Assembly (NCBI GenBank): GCA_012270385.1
Contig: JAAXIK010000310.1
Coordinates: 10,602-74,601 of the forward strand
Reading direction: 5' to 3'
Length of the DNA: 64,000 nucleotides
Origin: Rubripirellula sp.
GTDB taxonomy: Bacteria > Planctomycetota > Planctomycetia > Pirellulales > Pirellulaceae
The notes under the pieces were generated by a model. That model worked only from the letters and a program-made list of their open reading frames with translations. It was not told the origin of the DNA and ran no database searches. A program made the position numbers and the translations under genes. Positions 57,841-64,000 of the stretch are shown piece by piece (the stretch's first letter is position 1; each line of letters begins with the position of its first letter).

Positions 57841-59208
57841 CTTTAGTTTTCTGTATAGTGTTTTACGGTCCAGACCAAGGATTTTTGCTGCGGAGGTGCG
57901 ATTCTGCTTGGTGACCTTCAGTACATGTTGAATATATTGATTTTCAATGGTTGACAGTGGAACGAGTTCGTCAGGATCGCTTCCTCCAACATAGACAAGT
58001 TCAGTTTCATGCTTAATGATCTTTGGAGGAAGGTCTTCGACTGTGATTTGATTCAGCCGAGTAAGCGTCACGGCACGCTCAATGACATTTCTTAGCTCTC
58101 GAACATTACCTGGCCATGAATAGGCAAGCAGTTTTTCCGCCGCCGGTTGCGAGATTCCAACTAATGCCTTTCCAATTTTTTTAGCGAAATGATTCAGAAA
58201 CAGTGTGGCGAGTTGCAGAATATCGCTGCCCCGTGACCGGAGTGTGGGTGCGAAGAGTTGAATGACATTGATTCGGTAATAAAGATCTTCGCGAAATTCA
58301 CCCTTTTCTACCGCTAATTCAAGATCTCGGTGGGTCGCAGCAAGGATACGGACGTCGAAATGAATCTCCTTGTTACCACCGACTGGTCGAAGTGTGTTTT
58401 CTTCAAGTGCTCTGAGCAATTTGACCTGCATCGCAAGTGGCATTTCTCCGATTTCATCCAAAAACAAGGTTCCGCCTTCGGCTTGCCGCAATAAACCCGT
58501 TCTATCTTCATTTGCACTGGTGAAAGCACCCTTTACATGTCCGAAAAGTTCACTCTCTATAAGGCTCTCTGAGAGTGCACCACAATTGACAGCTACAAAT
58601 GGTCGATCGCTTCGAGCACTATGGTGATGGATTGCCTGAGCAATCAGTTCTTTACCAGTACCACTTTCACCAGAGATGAGAATTGAAGCATCACTTTTAG
58701 CTACCTGTAGGATGGTTTTGCGCAGACCGCACATCGCTTCACTATCGCCAGCTAATTTCTTTGTTTGTAGTGAGTCACCATTCTGTTCTTCAAGGAACTC
58801 GAGTTTTTGCTTGAGCTGATGATGCTTGGCCGCTCGTTCGATTGTGATTCTCAGCAAATCTAATTCGAATGGTTTGGTAACAAAGTCATAGGCTCCGCGT
58901 CTCATGGCCTCAATCGCTGTCTCCATGGTGCCGAAAGCCGTCATTAGGACCACTGGTAAATCGGGGCGTGCAGCCTGGATCTGTTGGCAGAGTTCTAATC
59001 CCGATACTTTTGGCATTTTGATGTCGGTCAGTACCACGTCATAGGAACTAGTAACGAGAGCGGATAGAGCCTCTTCGGCACTTTGAGCCAATGTGCACTG
59101 GAATCCAAAAGGTGTGAGTGCTTCCTTGACTAATTCACACATCGAATCTTCGTCGTCGACAATTAGAATTTTTGCAATGAGTTCAAGCTTATTCATATGG
59201 CAAATCAA
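57817..59208 (-). CDS. Sigma-54-dependent response regulator (NtrC-like: REC-AAA-Fis HTH)
   Basis: [91 protein letters not shown]-terminal [20 protein letters not shown]. Confidence 0.96.
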   Translation of the reverse strand: MICHMNKLELIAKILIVDDEDSMCELVKEALTPFGFQCTLAQSAEEALSALVTSSYDVVLTDIKMPKVSGLELCQQIQAARPDLPVVLMTAFGTMETAIEAMRRGAYDFVTKPFELDLLRITIERAAKHHQLKQKLEFLEEQNGDSLQTKKLAGDSEAMCGLRKTILQVAKSDASILISGESGTGKELIAQAIHHHSARSDRPFVAVNCGALSESLIESELFGHVKGAFTSANEDRTGLLRQAEGGTLFLDEIGEMPLAMQVKLLRALEENTLRPVGGNKEIHFDVRILAATHRDLELAVEKGEFREDLYYRINVIQLFAPTLRSRGSDILQLATLFLNHFAKKIGKALVGISQPAAEKLLAYSWPGNVRELRNVIERAVTLTRLNQITVEDLPPKIIKHETELVYVGGSDPDELVPLSTIENQYIQHVLKVTKQNRTSAAKILGLDRKTLYRKLKLIDGEPT

Positions 59209-60656
59209 TTTGCTGGGATGAAAAGACGAAAGATGCTTCCCTCACCCGGAGAGCTATCGACGGTAATCCAACCCTGATGTTCTTTAATGATCCCATGTGC
59301 GATCGAAAGTCCGAGCCCAGTCCCCTGCCCTACACACTTTGTGGTGAAGAAAGGATCAAAGATACGGCTAATGTCATCCGCCTCTATACCGGTCCCGTTG
59401 ACTTGAATGGTAAGGACAGAGCAATCCTCTGGATTTGTCTCGGTATCAGGATTCTCTTGTTTTGGGCAGAAATCCAAAGATATCTCAATATCACCAGATT
59501 GCTCAATGCTTTGAATACCATTAATAAGAATGTTCGTAATCACTTGGGCTATTTGCCCGCAATCAAGGAAGGCCGTGCATGCTTCTGAGGGCACCTTCAG
59601 CTTGACTTCTACTTGCCGACTATCGGCTAATGGATGCATGGTTTCGCAGGTTTCTTCCAATAGTTTAGAAAGTGAGATCGCACTTCTCTGTGGTGTTCGT
59701 TCTCGCGAAAAATCAAGTAAACTTCGTACGATGCTCGAGATGCGTTGCGATTCTTGCTTGATACTCGTTGCGTTCTTCACTATTTCATGTGGCGAGAGCT
59801 TTCCACTGGAAATTAGCTCGGCGCGTCCTAGGACAACGTTAAGTGGCGTTCCGATTTCATGCGCGAATCCCGCTGCCATTTTGCCAACACTTGTTAGTCG
59901 ATCTGAATGACGCAGCTGCTCAATCGCATCGAGTTTGGATTTAGTTTCCTGTTCAATGGTTTCTCGTTGTACCTGTAGCTGGCTGCACATCTCGTTGATC
60001 GCGTAGCCAAGATCAGCTAACTCATCTTTTGAGTTCAGGTGCACAGGACCAGAGAAATCACCTTCGCCAATACGCCTAACTTTGTCGGTCAGTGCGCTGA
60101 GTGGCCGACCGACCATTCTTAGGCCACCAATCCATATAATCATGCCGGACAATGTCGTTGCTCCAACAAACACCAGAATGGATGATATCAAGGATCGGCG
60201 AATGCGTTGTGAAGATTCACTGTCTGGATCCGATACTTCAATTTGCTGGTTTGCAGCTGCGTTTTTGTCACCATTTGAGAGTGGTAAATAGGAGTAGAAT
60301 CTTGGTTGTCCAGATTCATCCATTCGGGTGACTGTAGTGATTTCCTGCTGAGAAAAAATCAGACCGCTTGGATTTCCATGGGTCGTTTGAGATGCCGTAC
60401 CCAGTTCTATAATTCGGATTTGTGTGCGTGTTTGAAAGGGCTGTAGGAAGGGTTTGTTTTTGTACCCGATTATTTCTTCTCTGGATGTTCCCAGTTCTTG
60501 ATCACTCTCGATCGCCTGAGCGATTGCTTTGGCACGTTGTTGGTGTTCAAGAATTGCTAGTCGTCTATCCGATTCAATAGTGGAGTAAGCAAAGACACTG
60601 ACAACTAAAAAGATTCCGACGAGAAATAAGAGAATGAGCTTAGCTGCTAGTCGCAT
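59205..60656 (-). CDS. Sensor histidine kinase (HAMP-HisKA-HATPase)
   Basis: Two TMs; GRPLSALTDKVRRIGEGDFSGPV; SVGKMAAGFAHEIGTPLNVVLGRAELI; QVITNILINGIQSI; IFDPFFTTKCVGQGTGLGLSIAHGIIKEHQG. 4-nt overlap with response regulator. Confidence 0.95.
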   Translation of the reverse strand: MRLAAKLILLFLVGIFLVVSVFAYSTIESDRRLAILEHQQRAKAIAQAIESDQELGTSREEIIGYKNKPFLQPFQTRTQIRIIELGTASQTTHGNPSGLIFSQQEITTVTRMDESGQPRFYSYLPLSNGDKNAAANQQIEVSDPDSESSQRIRRSLISSILVFVGATTLSGMIIWIGGLRMVGRPLSALTDKVRRIGEGDFSGPVHLNSKDELADLGYAINEMCSQLQVQRETIEQETKSKLDAIEQLRHSDRLTSVGKMAAGFAHEIGTPLNVVLGRAELISSGKLSPHEIVKNATSIKQESQRISSIVRSLLDFSRERTPQRSAISLSKLLEETCETMHPLADSRQVEVKLKVPSEACTAFLDCGQIAQVITNILINGIQSIEQSGDIEISLDFCPKQENPDTETNPEDCSVLTIQVNGTGIEADDISRIFDPFFTTKCVGQGTGLGLSIAHGIIKEHQGWITVDSSPGEGSIFRLFIPAN

Positions 60657-60846
60657 AGTTACACCGATCTAACCGCGGAATACATGTCTTCGACGTTTTA
60701 GCGGAAGGCGAAATGGACCTTATGCTCCACCAAGGACACAGAGAATGATATACAGTTTTGGATTCAATGAGATAGTCAACTTAGGATCATGGAGGATGAC
60801 GACCTAAATCATCTTCCCCCATGAACTCTTCAATCTTATCTCACGA

Positions 60847-62403
60847 TCAAGACATGGGAACGACTAGAAATTTTCTTGATCCCTCAAACGAAACCAGGAG
60901 TAGAAGTGAGTCAGACTGATTCTCTTTAGCACGTTTGCAAGCTTGATGAAGATCTTCCGGACTATCTAGGATTAGATGATTAGCTCTGAGAATCACCATT
61001 TCTGGCCGGATTCCAATTTTCTCGGCAACACTGTCTTCGTCAACGCTGACCACACGAACGCCAAGGTTGCTTGCGTTTTCTGTTGCTTCCGTATTTTTTA
61101 CGACTCGGATTCCAATCATCTTTTCGTGGATCGCTGAGACCTCCTCTACCGCAGGAACCAAAGCCGATGACAATGATTCCGGTTTGGGCAATGCAATGTA
61201 GGTGAGCTGGATCACATCACCATCTCTTCTAACATGAATGGTTTTTTTTGAGTTAGGCTCGGATTTTTCAACAGCAAATTGCAAATCCTTTGGACTGCCT
61301 ATTTTGCACTCGCCGAGGTGAGTGATGATGTCGCCTGTCTGCAACCCAGCCCTTTCTGCAGGGCTCTCCGGTAGGACTTCGGTGACCATCACTCCTTCAC
61401 TCGGTTTCACTCCCAAATATTCCGCAAGATCCGCGGTGATCGGCTGCATTGCAATCCCTAGATAGGCTCGACTTACACTTCCTGTGTCTAGCAGTTGATC
61501 GGCAACCCACTGAGCAAGATTCGAGGGGACAGCGAATCCGATACCATTACTTCCACCACTTCTGGAATGAATGGCAGTGTTGATGCCAATCACTTCGCCT
61601 TTCAGGTTCACGAGTGGGCCTCCACTGTTTCCTGGATTAATTGCTGCGTCTGTCTGAATGAAGTTTTCCCTATCTGTGATTCCGATTCCTCGTTGTTTCG
61701 CGCTAATAATACCTGCCGTCACCGAGTTTTCCAAACCAAAAGGTTGTCCTAAAGCAAGCACCCACTCACCAACACCGGATTCATCGCTATCGCCGAACGT
61801 TGCTGCCTTGAGTCCATGGGCACCTTCAAGTGACAGGATTGCGATATCGGTTTTTGGATCCGATAAGATCTTCGCAACAGGATATTCTCGTCCGTCAAAT
61901 GCTCGCACACGTACTTCGTCCGCACCGGCGATGACATGGTGATTTGTCATAATGGTTCCAGATGCGTCGATGATAAGTCCTGTGCCAATACCGTTGACAC
62001 GGCGTTGTCGGCTTGATTCCTGATCACCCCCAGGTGTGACACCACGATGAAAGCGCTCGAGCATTTCTTCAAACGGTGTACCTTTGAAATGATCCAGTGG
62101 GATCTCGCTCATCGGTGAGTCAGGGAGTCGAATCGCGCCCACCTGTGTAGGGTGTCTTTTGCTGGATTCAATGGCGACGACTGATGGTAGTAAATTGTCG
62201 GCAATGCATTGAAAAGCTTCAGATAATTGATTGGCGTGACTGATGGCTGTTTGTTGAGAAGGTGTGAGTGTTTCTAACGGGTCCCTATTGGCATCACCCG
62301 CAACGGAATCTCTATGGAAGAAGAGTGAGGTGGTCACGCAGATTCCCGCGGCGCAGAGAAGAGCATTCAGATACTTCTTTTGTTTAGGTGTCATTTTCTT
62401 CAT
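60847..62403 (-). CDS. HtrA/DegP-like serine protease with PDZ domains
   Basis: GTGLIIDASGTIMTNHHVIAGADEVRV; DPKTDIAIL; FIQTDAAINPGNSGGPLVNLKGEVIGINTAI; PDZ GVMVTEVLPESPAERAGLQTGDIITHLG. Confidence 0.96.
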   Translation of the reverse strand: MKKMTPKQKKYLNALLCAAGICVTTSLFFHRDSVAGDANRDPLETLTPSQQTAISHANQLSEAFQCIADNLLPSVVAIESSKRHPTQVGAIRLPDSPMSEIPLDHFKGTPFEEMLERFHRGVTPGGDQESSRQRRVNGIGTGLIIDASGTIMTNHHVIAGADEVRVRAFDGREYPVAKILSDPKTDIAILSLEGAHGLKAATFGDSDESGVGEWVLALGQPFGLENSVTAGIISAKQRGIGITDRENFIQTDAAINPGNSGGPLVNLKGEVIGINTAIHSRSGGSNGIGFAVPSNLAQWVADQLLDTGSVSRAYLGIAMQPITADLAEYLGVKPSEGVMVTEVLPESPAERAGLQTGDIITHLGECKIGSPKDLQFAVEKSEPNSKKTIHVRRDGDVIQLTYIALPKPESLSSALVPAVEEVSAIHEKMIGIRVVKNTEATENASNLGVRVVSVDEDSVAEKIGIRPEMVILRANHLILDSPEDLHQACKRAKENQSDSLLLLVSFEGSRKFLVVPMS

Positions 62404-62485
62404 GGTTTTATCTTATGAATGTGTGTCAGATCAGATCATTAGGGTCGTGAAAAAATCGGCGGATGGGTGATATGAAGCGGTTCAT

Positions 62486-62686
62486 CTAACTAAGTTGATC
62501 AAAGAGAACATCTATCTCTGCGAGATTGATGCGTGGTGGAGTCCACGATTGCTCTTGGCGGTTCTGTCGGCGATGCTTGACCACATCACTCCATCGTGAA
62601 CGAATCGAAGCCGTTCGTGATTCGATCTGTTCCCGTGTGGGGATATGAGTTCTACAACGTGATTTTCCAGCCTTTTTCTTTGGCAT
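62486..62686 (-). CDS. Small hypothetical protein (basic)
   Basis: MPKKKAGKSRCRTHIPTREQIESRTASIRSRWSDVVKHRRQNRQEQSWTPPRINLAEIDVLFDQLS; plausible composition, in an otherwise empty interval. Confidence 0.5.
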   Translation of the reverse strand: MPKKKAGKSRCRTHIPTREQIESRTASIRSRWSDVVKHRRQNRQEQSWTPPRINLAEIDVLFDQLS

Positions 62687-63003
62687 TAGACTTCTCCTGG
62701 TCATTGATGTGTTTCTTCAATTTTGAAACAGTTACCAAGATGAAACGCATATCGCGTGCCAAAGTGATTTCACACGAGTGAGGCTGATGATCGCTTGGAT
62801 TGCCGGGGCATCATGACCCACTGGGGCAAAATGCCCTGATGACGACTCGGTGTAATTGAGCGCTCGCTACCTGCCAGCGAGAGATGTTTGTCGAGTCAAT
62901 GCTTGGGACGGAAATACGAAATTACAGAAGGTCAGTGAGTAGAACAAAATTGGATTACGCACTAGATTGGGGGAAAGTAGGCGAGACCTTATCTCCCTGC
63001 TGA

Positions 63004-63756
63004 ATGATTACCGTAAGAGTACAGTTGAATTGGATCCGAATGATGACAGACGGTAACGAGAGAAATACCACTCGAGACTACGTCGCCGCAGCAAATCGCA
63101 GAGAAGCGATGTCGAAGCTGGTATCTGCTCACCCAACGCTGAGAGCCATCTATGAGTCTGGATCGCAGAAGGATGGCAAAGCAGGATGGGTTAATGCGAT
63201 TCGAGATCAGCATGATCCAGCTTATCGCTTGTTGTTCTATCTTGTTCGTCTACCCATTGCAGATGAATATCAGGATCTCGATCTGCATGAGCTTTTTTTC
63301 GGTCCATACGATGAGTATGCAGAACCCAATTATCAAAGGGTGCTTTTTACGACCACTGGAGGGGTAAATTTACTTTTGCAGGATTTACCTGACCCAACCT
63401 TTGGAACTGCTTTGGCAACGGATTCCCTCGAAGTAGTACCACTATCGATGGATCGTGATCTCCGTATCGAGCATCTTGTTAAAGAGCGTTTTGCTTACGT
63501 ATGTGCGTTTGATGAAAACCGAAATGGGATGTGGATTTTACCCTTGCAGGATTTTCATGAAATTTACGTGAGTCGTCAAAATCAAGAGATACAAGTGCGA
63601 GACGAGGAGAGGATCTTCGTTGGTGACACCACTGTCATGCAGCCGTTCCTGCTGAGGTATGTCGTCAAAAAATCAGATAATCGAGCCACAGATTCTCGAA
63701 CGGCCGCCCATGATAGACTTAACGAAAATAATTCACGATTTACAGCAGGAGATTGA
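63004..63756 (+). CDS. Hypothetical 250-aa protein (start may be 63043)
   Basis: Complete ORF in an otherwise empty interval; no family recognised. Confidence 0.65.
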   Translation: MITVRVQLNWIRMMTDGNERNTTRDYVAAANRREAMSKLVSAHPTLRAIYESGSQKDGKAGWVNAIRDQHDPAYRLLFYLVRLPIADEYQDLDLHELFFGPYDEYAEPNYQRVLFTTTGGVNLLLQDLPDPTFGTALATDSLEVVPLSMDRDLRIEHLVKERFAYVCAFDENRNGMWILPLQDFHEIYVSRQNQEIQVRDEERIFVGDTTVMQPFLLRYVVKKSDNRATDSRTAAHDRLNENNSRFTAGD

Positions 63757-63845
63757 CCCTGAAGCAGGGGGTTAGAACCTGAAGCATTGAGGGCAATCAC
63801 GATAATTTTTCAGCCACTGACCATTGAATGGATAAGTCTGTATCG

Positions 63846-64000
63846 ATGAATCACAAACCTCACACGTTCAGTTGGGCATCAATTGCCAAATGTGTACCGG
63901 TGTCCATATTCCTCATGTCCATCATTCTGCCTCGAGAGCTCTTGGGTCAAGATAAAAGCGTAAAACCATTCATGGCCTATGTGGGAACCTTTAGTTCTCC
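63846..64000 (+). CDS. Lactonase/6-phosphogluconolactonase-like beta-propeller protein, truncated by window end
   Basis: MNHKPHTFSWASIAKCVPVSIFLMSIILPRELLGQDKSVKPFMAYVGTFSS: signal peptide followed by AYVGTFSS typical of the first blade. Confidence 0.6.
   Translation, partial: MNHKPHTFSWASIAKCVPVSIFLMSIILPRELLGQDKSVKPFMAYVGTFSS

Noticed and set aside
1-64000. CRISPR arrays, rRNA operons, transposases, prophage genes
   Set aside because: No regularly spaced direct repeats, no rRNA-like sequence and no transposase, integrase or phage structural motifs were seen in the ORF track or by reading.

Overview
The window looks like a chromosomal segment from a planctomycete (Pirellula/Rhodopirellula-like). 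This is inferred from lineage-typical families: DUF1559 prepilin-like protein, PQQ propeller giants, DUF4159 with MoxR/DUF58/BatA, Gfo/Idh/MocA with a Tat signal, and cytochrome c/azurin fusions. I assign about 38 coding regions. I recognise no rRNA, tRNA, CRISPR array or insertion sequence. Main blocks: metK (partial), VWA protein, HIT protein, AONS-like aminotransferase, a 2113-aa exported A2M-like giant, lipase, DnaQ-BRCT, PQQ giant, cytochrome c-azurin fusion, a DNA methyltransferase/GIY-YIG fusion, a NanM-like plus AGE sugar module, a Gfo/Idh/MocA gene interrupted by one in-frame TGA, an MMPL/RND transporter, a 7-gene pseudopilin operon with three GspF-like genes, a MoxR-DUF58-BatA/DUF4159 block, rpmG, recJ, a DinB-like protein, a WXG100-like/EssC-like (type VII-like) module, an NtrC-type two-component system with HtrA, and a partial lactonase-like protein. 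The best candidates for follow-up are: (1) the compact type VII-like module at 51.9-57.8 kb, with a helical WXG-like small protein and a membrane FtsK/EssC-like protein that appears to have one intact and two P-loop-less ATPase domains; (2) the methyltransferase with a C-terminal GIY-YIG domain whose usual catalytic Glu position reads as Arg; (3) the in-frame TGA at a position I recall as conserved Cys/Ser in an otherwise intact oxidoreductase, next to a substitution cluster and a perfect inverted repeat. All family calls come from reading motifs. No database search was run.
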